64,000 bases of DNA from SAR86 cluster bacterium (lineage in GTDB: Bacteria; Pseudomonadota; Gammaproteobacteria; Magnimaribacterales; AG-339-G14). The notes under the pieces are model-generated. The model made no database searches and was not told the origin of the DNA. It was given only the letters and a program-made list of their open reading frames with translations. Below are positions 17,571 through 26,844 of this stretch, piece by piece (the stretch's first letter is position 1; each line of letters begins with the position of its first letter). The stretch is from the NCBI GenBank assembly GCA_023703675.1, contig CP097974.1:725288-789287 (forward strand). Reading direction: 5' to 3'. The position numbers and the translations under genes are program-made.

Positions 17571-18976
17571 TTAATACCCCCTTTAGTTAGTTTCTTTGGA
17601 TCTAAATATTTATTTAATTGAGCTCTGGTTAAATCTGTTTCTTCAAGAGCTACTTCTATTATTGGTAAGTTTTCCTTGTATGCTTTTTTGGCTATTTCGG
17701 CTGCCTTCGCATATCCAATCACAGGGTTTAGAGCGGTGACAAGAATTGGATTTTTATTCAAAACGCTTTCTAGGGCTTTTTTATTGACCTTAAAAGATTT
17801 AATAGTTTTATCAGCCAAGACTTTCATGCCGCCTGTTAACAAAGCCATGCTTTTAAGAAGGTTGTAAGCTATGACAGGAAGCATTACGTTTAGTTGAAAA
17901 TTTCCTGACTGTGCTGCAATTGTTATCGTTACGTCATTTCCAATAACGTCGGCAGAAGCCATGGCAACTGCTTCAGGTATAACAGGATTAACTTTACCTG
18001 GCATAATACTGCTGCCAGGTTGCAACGCTTTCAGCTCTATTTCTGATAGTCCTGCCAAAGGTCCAGAATTCATCCACCTAAGATCATTAGAAATTTTCAT
18101 TAAAACCACTGCAAGATTCTTAAGCTCCCCTGATACCTGAACCGCTGTATCTTGAGCGCTTAATTCATGAAAAAAATTTTCACTAGAAATTGCTTTGCAT
18201 TTACCTCCCATTAAAGTAGATAACTCTTTAGCAAAAGTTTTAGCAAATCTTGGATGTGCATTTATGCCTGTTCCTACCGCAGTACCACCCAATGGCATTT
18301 CTAAAAGTCTTTTCTCTAAAAAAACTAATGTTTTTTTAGAATTTTTGAGCTGAGAAGACCATGCAGACAATTCTTGAGAGATTTCTAAGGGCATAGCATC
18401 CATTAAGTGAGTCCTTCCTGTTTTAATAATCCCTTTAAGCGATGCTTCTTTTTTTTCTATTTCAATAATTAATTTTTCTAAAGCAGGATAAAGCTTCTCA
18501 GTTAAATCTTTGTAAGCACTAACTTTAATAGCAGTTGGAATTACGTCATTACTACTTTGACTCATATTTACATCATCGTTTGGATCAATTTGGACGCCAC
18601 CCAATTTAAAGGCCAAATTAGCAATCACTTCATTTGCATTCATATTTGAGCTCGTTCCAGAGCCGGTTTGAAATACGTCTAAAGGAAATTCTTTATTATG
18701 TTTACTTTGCCAAACTTCTCTGGCGGCTTTTGAAATTGCTAAAGCTTTTTTTGTGCTCAAAAGGCCTAATTTTTTATTTGCTTTAGCTGCTGCGTCTTTA
18801 ATTAATCCTAAAGTATCGACAAAAGAATTTGTAAAAGGAAAATCCATTTTTATGCCACTGATTGGAAAATTTTCTACAGCTCTTTGAGTTTGAGCTCCGT
18901 ACAAAGCATTTTTTGGAACATAAACCTCTCCGAGACTATCTTTCTCTATTCGAAATCCTTTTTTTATTTTTGCCAT
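17567..18976 (-). CDS. fumC: Fumarate hydratase class II
   Basis: Protein of 469 aa. Signature GSSIMPGKVNP at about residues 325-335 (the mobile catalytic Ser loop), GRTHLMDAMPL (catalytic His) and TGSGTSSNMN. An Fe-S-independent fumarase, so the TCA cycle step is oxygen-tolerant even though other steps nearby depend on Fe-S clusters. Divergent from the class II aldolase gene across 91 bp. Aspartase, a paralogue, is unlikely given the close match to fumarase motifs. Confidence 0.95.
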   Translation of the reverse strand: MAKIKKGFRIEKDSLGEVYVPKNALYGAQTQRAVENFPISGIKMDFPFTNSFVDTLGLIKDAAAKANKKLGLLSTKKALAISKAAREVWQSKHNKEFPLDVFQTGSGTSSNMNANEVIANLAFKLGGVQIDPNDDVNMSQSSNDVIPTAIKVSAYKDLTEKLYPALEKLIIEIEKKEASLKGIIKTGRTHLMDAMPLEISQELSAWSSQLKNSKKTLVFLEKRLLEMPLGGTAVGTGINAHPRFAKTFAKELSTLMGGKCKAISSENFFHELSAQDTAVQVSGELKNLAVVLMKISNDLRWMNSGPLAGLSEIELKALQPGSSIMPGKVNPVIPEAVAMASADVIGNDVTITIAAQSGNFQLNVMLPVIAYNLLKSMALLTGGMKVLADKTIKSFKVNKKALESVLNKNPILVTALNPVIGYAKAAEIAKKAYKENLPIIEVALEETDLTRAQLNKYLDPKKLTKGGIK

Positions 18977-19029
18977 AACTTTTCTGAGTGTTTAAAATAT
19001 AATTGTACAAAATATTTATTTAAATAAAC

Positions 19030-19048
19030 GATTTAAATTTTTTAAATC
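19030..19048. promoter_or_regulatory. Inverted repeat in the fumC/aldolase divergent region
   Basis: An 8-bp perfect inverted repeat, GATTTAAA (19030-19037) and TTTAAATC (19041-19048), separated by 3 bp. It lies in the 91-bp region between fumC and the class II aldolase gene, just before the aldolase ribosome binding site (GGGAG, about 19058-19062). It could be an operator, but the AT-rich background makes chance occurrence plausible. Confidence 0.25.
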
Positions 19049-19067
19049 TCTGCTACTGGGAGCAATT

Positions 19068-19886
19068 ATGTCAGAAAAAGAAATTCAATTACCTATCGAT
19101 ACAACTTTAGGGAAATTGCCTCAAAAAGAAAAAGGCTCATTATCACCAATAGAATGTAAATCGCCCGAAGAGCTCAGAAGACACCAATTGGAAAGGCTTG
19201 CTGCTGGCTTTAGGATGTTTTCACATTTTGGTTACGATGAAGGAATTGCAGGTCATATCACTCTAAGAGATCCAGAGTACCCTCATTATTTTTGGGTAAA
19301 TCCTTTTGGAATGCATTTTGGACAGATATGCATTTCTGATTTAATTCTTGTCGACAGAGAGGGGAATATTGTTCAAGGCGAAGGTAAAATGTTGAACACA
19401 GCAGCTTTTGCTATCCATTCGAGGCTGCACGAAGCAAGACCAGACGTGAATGCAGCGGCTCATTCTCATTCCATGTATGGTAAATCTTTTTCTAGCCTTG
19501 GTAGATTATTGGAACCAATTACACAGGATTCATGTGCTTTTTTTGATAATCATGTTTTATTTGATGATTTTACTGGAGTTGTCTTAGAGACAGATGAGGG
19601 AGATAGAATAGCTAAAGCTCTTGGAGATAAAAAAGCTGCAATTTTAAAAAATCATGGGCTTTTGACAACTGGTGAATCTGTGGATGCAGCTTTATGGGCT
19701 TTTTTATCGATGGACAGATGTTGTCAATCTCAGTTGATAGCAGAATCAGCAGGTCAAATGGAAAGAATCTCGGATGAGGTTGCAGAATTAACAAAATCGC
19801 AAGTAGGATCTGAATTTGCAATGTGGGCTAGTTTTCAACCTATTTATGATTTGATGCTTGAAAAAGACGATAGTTTCTTGAATTAA
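19068..19886 (+). CDS. Class II aldolase/adducin family protein
   Basis: Protein of 272 aa, the usual length. The zinc-site histidines appear in AAHSHSMYG (about residues 131-139) and in KNHGLLTTG (about residues 192-200); an AGHITLRDP block at the N-terminus completes the fold. Members act as fuculose-phosphate or ribulose-phosphate aldolases/epimerases or decarboxylases; substrate cannot be assigned. Ribosome binding site GGGAG is visible just before the ATG. Confidence 0.82.
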   Translation: MSEKEIQLPIDTTLGKLPQKEKGSLSPIECKSPEELRRHQLERLAAGFRMFSHFGYDEGIAGHITLRDPEYPHYFWVNPFGMHFGQICISDLILVDREGNIVQGEGKMLNTAAFAIHSRLHEARPDVNAAAHSHSMYGKSFSSLGRLLEPITQDSCAFFDNHVLFDDFTGVVLETDEGDRIAKALGDKKAAILKNHGLLTTGESVDAALWAFLSMDRCCQSQLIAESAGQMERISDEVAELTKSQVGSEFAMWASFQPIYDLMLEKDDSFLN

Positions 19887-19906
19887 AAATTTAAGGACAT
19901 TCAAAG

Positions 19907-21007
19907 ATGTTCTCATCCTATTTATTATTTTTGTTGGTGGGTTCTATTATTCACTTACTCATCCGTCATTTGTTTAAAAAAAGAAACTTCGTTGATGCGC
20001 CTGATGGCATTAAAAAACAACACAAGCTAGCATTACCAATTTCAGGGGGATTGTCATTTGGCTTAAGTTACTGTCTTTTCGTTTTTGTCGTTATCTTAAT
20101 ATTTTATTTCAACCTAAATGATGCTTTAAATATTCAATTACCAGTCATTGGCTATGGACCAAATTTTCCTTTTTTTTCTTTCATAATTTTGCTTCTACTT
20201 TCTTTTGTTTTATTAATCATTTGTTTAATTGATGATCTTATAAGCTTGCCAGTGTGGGTTAGATTGTTTGCGCAAATAAGTTGTTCTGTCTTATTTATAC
20301 AGCTAGGAGGTGTAAGCCTGATAAATTTGGGATCTTTGCTGGGAAGTGGGGAGATCGTTTTGCAAGAATATGTTGCTTTTATCTTTACTATTTTTTGTAT
20401 TGTGGGTGTGACTAATGCATTTAACTGGATTGATGGGATCGACGGTTTCTTTGGCTCACAGGTTTTGTTAGCACTTTTGGGGATGATAATCTTAAGCGGT
20501 AGAATATCTCTCTTTCATATTGCCTTTTTATCAGCTATTTCTCCTTATATTGTCATGAATCTTGGACTTTTAGGCGATAAATTCAAAGTGTTCATTGGTG
20601 ATCACGGCGCCATGATGATTGGATTTCTTATTGCTGGTTCTTTAGTTTTGCTTTCCCAAGCTACTGAGGGTATTTATGTGGAAGGAATTAGACCAGTGGA
20701 TGCTCTGTGGTGTGTAGGTCTAGTGCTGCTAAATGCGCTCAGAGTAATTTGGAAAAGATTAATTAAAAAAACTTCGATTTTTAGTTCCGATAGAGAACAT
20801 ATTCATCATTACTTTCTCGATTTAGGTTATTCAACAGAAAAAACTCTTATTATTGTTTCCTCCGTAAGTTTAATAATTTTTTCCGTAGGCATTGCATTTG
20901 CATTGCTTAAAGTTCCTGAATGGATTTCCTTATTAACTTTTCTAGGGATTTTTTTATTTTGGAACTTTTTTAGTAAATCTATTTACAGCAAACTTATGAA
21001 GCAGTAA
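19907..21007 (+). CDS. wecA: Undecaprenyl-phosphate glycosyl-1-phosphate transferase (WecA-like)
   Basis: Protein of 366 aa with about 11 membrane segments. Family motifs: FVDAPDGIKKQH (residues about 26-37), a DD pair in LIDDLISLP, NAFNWIDGIDG (catalytic Asp region) and GDHGAMMIGF, followed by the REHIHHYFLDLG loop. It transfers a sugar-1-phosphate from a UDP-sugar to undecaprenyl phosphate, initiating O-antigen or enterobacterial-common-antigen-like glycan synthesis at the inner membrane. MraY is less likely because of the HIHH loop. Has a Shine-Dalgarno AAGGA (about 19892-19896). Its 3' end overlaps the next convergent gene by 14 bp. Confidence 0.88.
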   Translation: MFSSYLLFLLVGSIIHLLIRHLFKKRNFVDAPDGIKKQHKLALPISGGLSFGLSYCLFVFVVILIFYFNLNDALNIQLPVIGYGPNFPFFSFIILLLLSFVLLIICLIDDLISLPVWVRLFAQISCSVLFIQLGGVSLINLGSLLGSGEIVLQEYVAFIFTIFCIVGVTNAFNWIDGIDGFFGSQVLLALLGMIILSGRISLFHIAFLSAISPYIVMNLGLLGDKFKVFIGDHGAMMIGFLIAGSLVLLSQATEGIYVEGIRPVDALWCVGLVLLNALRVIWKRLIKKTSIFSSDREHIHHYFLDLGYSTEKTLIIVSSVSLIIFSVGIAFALLKVPEWISLLTFLGIFLFWNFFSKSIYSKLMKQ

Positions 21008-21596
21008 GAATCTCTTCAATCATCCAAATAGTATCTTTTCCAAAATACATCTCATCATCGATAAAAAACGTAGGAATCCCGAATAATCCTCTTTTTACTG
21101 CGTCTTCGGTGTTTGAAATCAACTTAGCTTTAACGTCTGGATCCTGCATTTGCCCCAATAATTTTTCTGAATCAAATCCTGATTCCTCAAAAGCAGCTTT
21201 TATTACTTCGGGATCATCCATTTTTTTTGGTTCTTCCCACATGTGAACAAGGACTTTTTCAATGTAATCTTCTAAATATCCATCCATTTCTGCGGCAATA
21301 GCTCCACGAACAATTTGGAGACTAATCACTGGAAAATGGGGGTTCATTTTAAATTTTGTTAATCCATGACGATTAACAAATCTTTCTATTTCTAAAGATT
21401 GGTACTCGTTTTTATTCAAAACTCCAAAAAATTGTTCCATTGGAGGTTTATTATTCGTGGCTTTAAAAATTCCCCCCAATAGAACTGGAATGTAATTTAT
21501 TTCACAATCATATTTCTCGGGAAATTTTTTCAAAACATTAAACCCAAAATATGCATTTGGGCTTGCAAAATCAAAATAAAAATCTATTTTTTTCAT
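20994..21596 (-). CDS. 2-hydroxychromene-2-carboxylate isomerase (DsbA/GST-kappa family)
   Basis: Protein of 200 aa starting at ATG 21594-21596; a TTG one codon upstream also exists, but the ATG gives a tight TGATG junction with the esterase gene. Thioredoxin fold: DFYFDFASPNAYFG at the N-terminus (Ser catalytic in the family), GIPTFFIDDEMYFGKD at the C-terminus with the cis-Pro. It is glutathione dependent in characterised members and acts in naphthalene-type aromatic degradation; here substrate is unknown. Translationally coupled to the carboxylesterase upstream. Confidence 0.85.
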   Translation of the reverse strand: MKKIDFYFDFASPNAYFGFNVLKKFPEKYDCEINYIPVLLGGIFKATNNKPPMEQFFGVLNKNEYQSLEIERFVNRHGLTKFKMNPHFPVISLQIVRGAIAAEMDGYLEDYIEKVLVHMWEEPKKMDDPEVIKAAFEESGFDSEKLLGQMQDPDVKAKLISNTEDAVKRGLFGIPTFFIDDEMYFGKDTIWMIEEILTAS

Positions 21597-23470
21597 CAAG
21601 TCTCCTCTTCATTATCAATTGTAATTCTGGTTCTATCCGCATTAATAATCTCTATAGTGCGAGTATAGTTAATATCGCTGCAAAATCCATCCATAAACGA
21701 GTTAAAAATTTTGTCAGATACCCCAGTTCCGTCATCATAAGAAATTCCGAACAAAGTCTCACATTTTTCTACATCGGAAAGTCTGTCATCTTCTGCAAGT
21801 CCGTTTAGTAAAAAATCCACAGTGTACTCTTCATCAGACATTCGGATTCCTTTATCCAGACTAGAGTCTAAAATTAAATATTTATCGCCAGTTTCTGACC
21901 AGCTACTCCAAAGTGGCAGATTTTTTTCTCTACCCTTTCCTGGTTTTCCTGTGTAAGCAAATTCAGCCCAATATGACTGAATATCTTTTGAGAGTTGAAC
22001 TGCAGGAGCATAAGAACCTCGGCCAAATAAAAAGCTTCTAATTATAAAATTTTCAAAAGTTCCAAAAACAAACAAAATTTCCAATGCATGCGCTGCGCCA
22101 ACTAATTTAGACAATTCAACTCCATTTATTTCTTTCAATTCGTCCCAGTCGAAACGATAGGCATAAGTGTCTAAATGTCCGCTTTTGACGAGACTACTAG
22201 CAGGAATGTCTACTGCAGAGTTTTTCCAAAATCCTGATCCATAAAAGTTGATTGCATCATAATAATCTGGATCAATTATTTTCGTGGGCATTAAGTCAAT
22301 ACCGGCTGTTTTGAATAGTCCTTTTGCGGGTTTCCATTCTACAAAATTGGGGTTCATGGAATTGAAAAACTTATTTTCGTCTTTATTGGTTCCAAAAATA
22401 ATGGGTACTTTATTGAAATTTGAATCGGAGTAAGCTTGTTGAAAACCACCTTTTAAGATTACGTGACCATCTGGAAATACTCTGGGCATGCCAACTTTTG
22501 CTGGTCTATTATTTAAAAGTGCTTGAGTTAATTCTTCTGGTGATGCTTTGTAAAGAAATTCTTTTTGTTGAGCCTCACTCATACCTTCTTGAACAGACCT
22601 AGCTTCTTGTAAGTTATCGGCTAATTTTTGAGAAACAACTATTTTATTAAAAATGTCTAATGAACTATCAGTGGGAGCTTCTCTATTTTCTGGCAAGTAG
22701 CTTTCACTTGCTTTTATAGATGACACACTTGAGACTCCGCTTTGAACAATAACTTTGTGAAATAATCCTGCTGCCAATGGTGAAGCAAACAGCGCAGTCA
22801 CATTATGACCGCCAGCAGATTCTCCAAAAATTGTTACGTTATTAGGATCTCCTCCAAAAGCGTCTATGTTTCTCTTTATCCATTTGAGGGCAGCGATTGT
22901 ATCCAGTGTTCCGAAATTACCAGATTTCTCTTCGAGTGAGGAATTTTGATCTACTAAAGAAGGATGTCTGAACCATCCAAGAGCTCCCATTCTGTATTGA
23001 ATTGTGACAACGATCACTTCTTGTTCAGAGACTAACATGCTTGGATCATAAATCTTTGCATCCCCAACAATGTTCCCACCTCCATGAATCCACATCATGA
23101 CGGGTAGCGGTTTATCCATTTCATTTATTTCTTGCTCTGATAATCTAGGAGACCATATATTCAAATATAGACAGTCTTCACTACCGATGAATTTTTCTTC
23201 TGCAAAAATTATTTCTCTTTGGAAGCATTCATCTTTAAATTCATTTGCCTGCAACAGCCCATTCCAGCTTTCTGCAGGTTCTGGCGTTTTCCACCTAAGA
23301 TTTCCTATAGGTGCTTTAGCGAATGGAATTCCTTTCCATGCAAAAGTATTATTATCGTAATTTGTTCCGATCACTAATCCTTGAGAAGTGTCACGAATTG
23401 AGTCTTCATTAGATACGTTGCTGCAGGAAACAACAATGAAAACCATAATTGCGTAAACTAAGTACTTCAT
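21596..23470 (-). CDS. Carboxylesterase type B family lipoprotein
   Basis: Protein of 624 aa. Residues 1-16 form a lipoprotein signal ending VVSC, so the enzyme is probably anchored facing the periplasm. The alpha/beta-hydrolase core has the oxyanion motif WIHGGGNIVGD (about residues 127-137) and the nucleophile elbow FGESAGG with Ser218, typical of type B carboxylesterases. The His of GAAHALEI is a candidate catalytic residue. Hydrolyses esters of unknown identity. Divergent from the acyl-CoA dehydrogenase gene across 79 bp. Confidence 0.87.
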   Translation of the reverse strand: MKYLVYAIMVFIVVSCSNVSNEDSIRDTSQGLVIGTNYDNNTFAWKGIPFAKAPIGNLRWKTPEPAESWNGLLQANEFKDECFQREIIFAEEKFIGSEDCLYLNIWSPRLSEQEINEMDKPLPVMMWIHGGGNIVGDAKIYDPSMLVSEQEVIVVTIQYRMGALGWFRHPSLVDQNSSLEEKSGNFGTLDTIAALKWIKRNIDAFGGDPNNVTIFGESAGGHNVTALFASPLAAGLFHKVIVQSGVSSVSSIKASESYLPENREAPTDSSLDIFNKIVVSQKLADNLQEARSVQEGMSEAQQKEFLYKASPEELTQALLNNRPAKVGMPRVFPDGHVILKGGFQQAYSDSNFNKVPIIFGTNKDENKFFNSMNPNFVEWKPAKGLFKTAGIDLMPTKIIDPDYYDAINFYGSGFWKNSAVDIPASSLVKSGHLDTYAYRFDWDELKEINGVELSKLVGAAHALEILFVFGTFENFIIRSFLFGRGSYAPAVQLSKDIQSYWAEFAYTGKPGKGREKNLPLWSSWSETGDKYLILDSSLDKGIRMSDEEYTVDFLLNGLAEDDRLSDVEKCETLFGISYDDGTGVSDKIFNSFMDGFCSDINYTRTIEIINADRTRITIDNEEET

Positions 23471-23496
23471 ATTTTTTATTTTGATTTTATTTTAGA

Positions 23497-23526
23497 AATT
23501 TCTTAGCTATCATTATCCAAGAAATT
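23497..23526. promoter_or_regulatory. Inverted repeat in the esterase/acyl-CoA dehydrogenase divergent region
   Basis: AATTTCTT (23497-23504) and AAGAAATT (23519-23526) form a perfect 8-bp inverted repeat with a 14-bp spacer, so the centres are two helical turns apart. Position in the middle of a 79-bp divergent region suits a regulator of both genes. Evidence is only the symmetry. Confidence 0.25.
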
Positions 23527-23549
23527 AACTAAATAAGACAATAAAAATT

Positions 23550-24767
23550 ATGCAAATTGCTCCAATACCTACTCTTTCAAATGAAATTAATGACATCCGA
23601 ACAAAGACAGCAAATATAGTCTCCGAGCAAATAATTCCTAACGAATCCAAAATTTACAAAGGTGGAGACAATGCGAAATCTATCAGGTCAGAAATTAGAG
23701 AAACAGTAAAATCTGAAAATCTTTGGGCACCCCATTTACCTCAAGAGTATGGGGGCATGGGAATTGGTTTTATGGCTCATGCTTACATGAATGAAATTTT
23801 AGCTTGGTCGCCTCTTTCAAATAGGTTGTTTGGAGTAATCGCACCCAACTCAGGCAATCAAAAAGTTCTATTGAAATACGGAACCAATGAACAAAAAAAG
23901 AAATGGTTAGAACCCCTAGTTGCCGGTGAAATGGAATCCGCCTTTTCGATGACAGAACCCGATAGTGCTGGTTCCGATCCTAGATCTATAAAAACAACTG
24001 CAGTTAAAGATGGAGATGAATGGGTAATAAATGGTCATAAAGTGATGACTTCCAATGGAATAAGAGCAGATTTTGCAATTGTGATGTGCAGAACTGAAGA
24101 AGAATCTGATTCTGGAGAAGTAAATTCCAAGATGACTCAAATTATAGTCCCCACAAATTCTCCTGGATTCAATATCATAAGATCAGTACCAATTTGGGGT
24201 CATACTGGAGGCGACCACGTAGAAATCAAATATGAAAACGTGAGAGTTCCTTTAGAAAATCAACTAGGTGCAAGAGGATCTGGTCATGCTGCAGCTCAAG
24301 ATAGATTGGGTGCTGGAAGAGTTTTTCATTGCATGAACAGTATAGGTCAAATGTGGCGTGCTTTTGATCTTATGTCTAAGAGAACTACAACTAGAGAAGT
24401 TCATGGTGGTCTTCTTGAAAGCAAGCAAATGATTCAAGGTTTTATTGCCGACTCATACATAGACATCCAAACTGCAAGATTAATGACAATACATTGTGCT
24501 GAAGTTATGGACTCTGACGGTGATCCAAGAGTAGATATATCAGCAATCAAAATTTATGTTCCGGCAGCCATGCATAGAGTTGTTGATCGAGCTATCCAAG
24601 TTTACGGTTGGAAAGGTGTTTCTGCAGATTTACCTTTATTTGGAATGTATCAAGGAGCAAGGACATTGCGTCTAGCCGATGGTCCAGATGAAGTTCACAG
24701 AATTTTAATCGCTAAACAAATTCTCAAAAAATATAAAGACGGACTTTCTTGGGATTTCGGAGTTTAA
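23550..24767 (+). CDS. Acyl-CoA dehydrogenase (ACAD10/11-like)
   Basis: Protein of 405 aa. N-terminal helical domain with LPQEYGGMG, the FAD-contact block FSMTEPDSAGSDPRSI (about residues 131-146), the DRLGAGRVFHCMNSIGQ middle segment and the C-terminal QVYGWKGVSADLPL plus LRLADGPDEVHR. The pattern is that of ACAD10/11-type dehydrogenases, some of which act on 4-hydroxyacyl-CoAs. Catalyses FAD-dependent alpha,beta-desaturation of an acyl-CoA. Ends 4 bp from the convergent thioesterase gene. Confidence 0.9.
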   Translation: MQIAPIPTLSNEINDIRTKTANIVSEQIIPNESKIYKGGDNAKSIRSEIRETVKSENLWAPHLPQEYGGMGIGFMAHAYMNEILAWSPLSNRLFGVIAPNSGNQKVLLKYGTNEQKKKWLEPLVAGEMESAFSMTEPDSAGSDPRSIKTTAVKDGDEWVINGHKVMTSNGIRADFAIVMCRTEEESDSGEVNSKMTQIIVPTNSPGFNIIRSVPIWGHTGGDHVEIKYENVRVPLENQLGARGSGHAAAQDRLGAGRVFHCMNSIGQMWRAFDLMSKRTTTREVHGGLLESKQMIQGFIADSYIDIQTARLMTIHCAEVMDSDGDPRVDISAIKIYVPAAMHRVVDRAIQVYGWKGVSADLPLFGMYQGARTLRLADGPDEVHRILIAKQILKKYKDGLSWDFGV

Positions 24768-24771
24768 AGTT

Positions 24772-25218
24772 TTATCTTATTATTTTAACGTTTTTACCTA
24801 TCGTGTCGTCGATCCAATTTCTGGATTCAAAGTCTTTAAGTTTAATTGACGAACTAGCGGTTGCAATAAGCTCATCATCTTGAAACAAATCGGCAGAAGA
24901 GAATGCAATTGATTTCCCTATTTTATTAATTCTCGCTACTGCAATTGTCAACTTTGGTCCGCCAGAAGATAAAAAATTTACGTTTACGTCTATTGATAAG
25001 GGAACTTTCTTAAAATCAACCAATTGCATGACTAGAAAAGCCATACTGGCATCTAGCATAGTTGTAATGAATCCACCTTGAAGAATTGTGCCATCTGAAT
25101 GACAAAAAAATTCATCGGGGTTAAATGACATTTTTAACGTCTGTTCCTTGAAGTTCATTTCTAAAACTTCAGCATCCATCTTTTCTAAATAGGCTGGAAG
25201 GTTTTTATTTTTGCTCAT
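24772..25218 (-). CDS. PaaI/YdiI-type hotdog thioesterase
   Basis: Protein of 148 aa with the hotdog fold pattern: HSDGTILQGGFITTMLDASMAFLV (G-G-x-x-x-T-x-x-D core, about residues 40-63) and LSIDVNVNFLSSG. Hydrolyses acyl-CoA thioesters; chain preference unknown. The gene ends 2 bp from the photolyase gene upstream on the same strand and converges on the acyl-CoA dehydrogenase gene. Confidence 0.82.
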   Translation of the reverse strand: MSKNKNLPAYLEKMDAEVLEMNFKEQTLKMSFNPDEFFCHSDGTILQGGFITTMLDASMAFLVMQLVDFKKVPLSIDVNVNFLSSGGPKLTIAVARINKIGKSIAFSSADLFQDDELIATASSSIKLKDFESRNWIDDTIGKNVKIIR

Positions 25219-25220
25219 CG

Positions 25221-26618
25221 TTAAATATTGGAAAAAGCTTCTAAGGCTCTTTTTCTTGATTCTTTTAAATCAACTATCATTTTAGGGTAGCTTATATTTA
25301 GCCTAAAATCATTAGGAGGGTTATGAATTAATTTTTCAGGCACATCTTTAAGAACTGGTATAAATTTTTTTATAAACTCGCCCTTCTTATCGAATTTTTC
25401 TGACTGAGTTATTGGATTAAAAATTCTGAAATAAGGAGCTGCATCCACGCCAGTTGAAGCGCTCCACTGCCACCCTCCATTGTTTGAAGCATGATCTCCA
25501 TCTATGAGCCTTTTCATGAAATATTGTTCGCCTCGCCTCCAATCAATGAGTAAATTTTTTGTTAAAAACATAGCAACTACCATTCTTAATCTATTATGCA
25601 TCCAACCCGTTTCGTTCAATTGAGTCATAGCGGCATCAATTAATGGTATGCCCGTTCTTCCTTTACACCAATCTTGAAAATCTTTTTCATCATCTCTCCA
25701 TTTCATAAGATCATATTTTTCGCTAAAGGATTTATTTTGACTGACTCTTGGAAAGTGAAAAATAATATATTTGTAAAACTCTCTCCATAGAATTTCATTC
25801 ATCCAAGCATGCTGCCCTGTTCCCGGGGAATCATCAAAAGTTTCAAGTAATTTATTTAGACAATATTTTGCTGAAATCATACCCGAAGTTAAATAAGGAG
25901 AAAGCTTGCTAGTTGAATCAAGTGAAGGAAAATCTCTTAGTTTTTTATAATCCGAAACTTTATCTTTAACAAATTGTTCAAAAATATTAATTACAGTTTC
26001 AGAACCAACTGGGTACTTAGAAATTGCGTTTAAAAAATTCTCATCGGTTAATTCATAATTTGGTATGTCGTCGCTGTCTTCAACTAACAAATTTTGATCT
26101 AAAGGTTCGGGTAGAATTGCTAAATCCTTTTCGGTTAGTTCCGCTCTAAATACTTTTGAGTAAGGCGTAAAAACTCGGAAATAATTTCCAGTGCCTGTTT
26201 TTATCAACTCAGGATTAATTATAGAAGAATCAAAAATATTTAAGTTAACATTGATTTCTCCTAATTCACTTTTAAGGTTTTCGTCTCTTAATCTTTCATT
26301 GCAACCATATTCTCGATTAATAAAGACTTCGTTGATTTTGTATTCGCTGACAAAATTTAGAATCTTATCAACCTCCGTTTTAATTCCATCTGCATGAATT
26401 ACTTTAAAGCTGATATTTTTCCTTATTAATTCGTCTTTCAACTGATGTAGATGATTTAGCTGAAATTTAATTTTTAAGGGACTGTCATTATGATTTTCCC
26501 ATTTTTTCGGATTAAAAATGTATGCCGCGATTAATCCATTTTTACCTAATGAAGCATTATAAAGAGCAATGTTGTCTTGTAATCTGAGATCGTTAGAAAA
26601 TATAAAAAGTTTTTTCAT
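25221..26618 (-). CDS. phrB: Deoxyribodipyrimidine photolyase (CPD class I type)
   Basis: Protein of 465 aa from ATG 26616-26618 (MKKLFIFSNDLRLQDN); a TTG four codons upstream adds only MSPD and is less likely. The N-terminal alpha/beta antenna domain is followed by the FAD-binding domain with WREFYKYIIF, the WCKGRTGIPLIDAAMTQLNE block and HNRLRMVVAMFLTKNLLIDW. These match class I CPD photolyases. It repairs UV-induced cyclobutane dimers using blue light, as expected for a surface-water bacterium. A long structured leader precedes the gene. Confidence 0.93.
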   Translation of the reverse strand: MKKLFIFSNDLRLQDNIALYNASLGKNGLIAAYIFNPKKWENHNDSPLKIKFQLNHLHQLKDELIRKNISFKVIHADGIKTEVDKILNFVSEYKINEVFINREYGCNERLRDENLKSELGEINVNLNIFDSSIINPELIKTGTGNYFRVFTPYSKVFRAELTEKDLAILPEPLDQNLLVEDSDDIPNYELTDENFLNAISKYPVGSETVINIFEQFVKDKVSDYKKLRDFPSLDSTSKLSPYLTSGMISAKYCLNKLLETFDDSPGTGQHAWMNEILWREFYKYIIFHFPRVSQNKSFSEKYDLMKWRDDEKDFQDWCKGRTGIPLIDAAMTQLNETGWMHNRLRMVVAMFLTKNLLIDWRRGEQYFMKRLIDGDHASNNGGWQWSASTGVDAAPYFRIFNPITQSEKFDKKGEFIKKFIPVLKDVPEKLIHNPPNDFRLNISYPKMIVDLKESRKRALEAFSNI

Positions 26619-26686
26619 ATCTGGTGACAAGATGATGGTAACGCTTTGCCCAAAACTTTAATTTAACATCATCCTGTCATTAAAAT

Positions 26687-26798
26687 GGGTTGATGCTAGT
26701 TACACCAACCCGATAAATCTGAGATAGGAGAGATTTCTGGGGAGAAAAGAATCTCAGATTTGTTGTAATATTACTCTTACTCAGTGAGTAAACGGGTT
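26687..26798 (-). promoter_or_regulatory. Structured leader with alternative stems upstream of the photolyase gene
   Basis: In the 226-bp space between the saccharopine-dehydrogenase-like gene and phrB: an 11-bp perfect hairpin stem (26715-26725 with 26751-26761, 25-nt loop); a 7-bp stem (26777-26783 with 26785-26791); a closing stem AACCCG (26707-26712) with CGGGTT (26793-26798), giving a three-way junction; and a competing hairpin GGGTTG (26687-26692) with CAACCC (26706-26711) that reuses the same strand. Mutually exclusive pairings suggest a cis-regulatory RNA in the phrB leader. No known riboswitch class is recognised. Confidence 0.45.
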
Positions 26799-26844
26799 AT
26801 AAATATAAAAAAATTAGTTATTAAAAGTTATAAGAAAATTTGCC

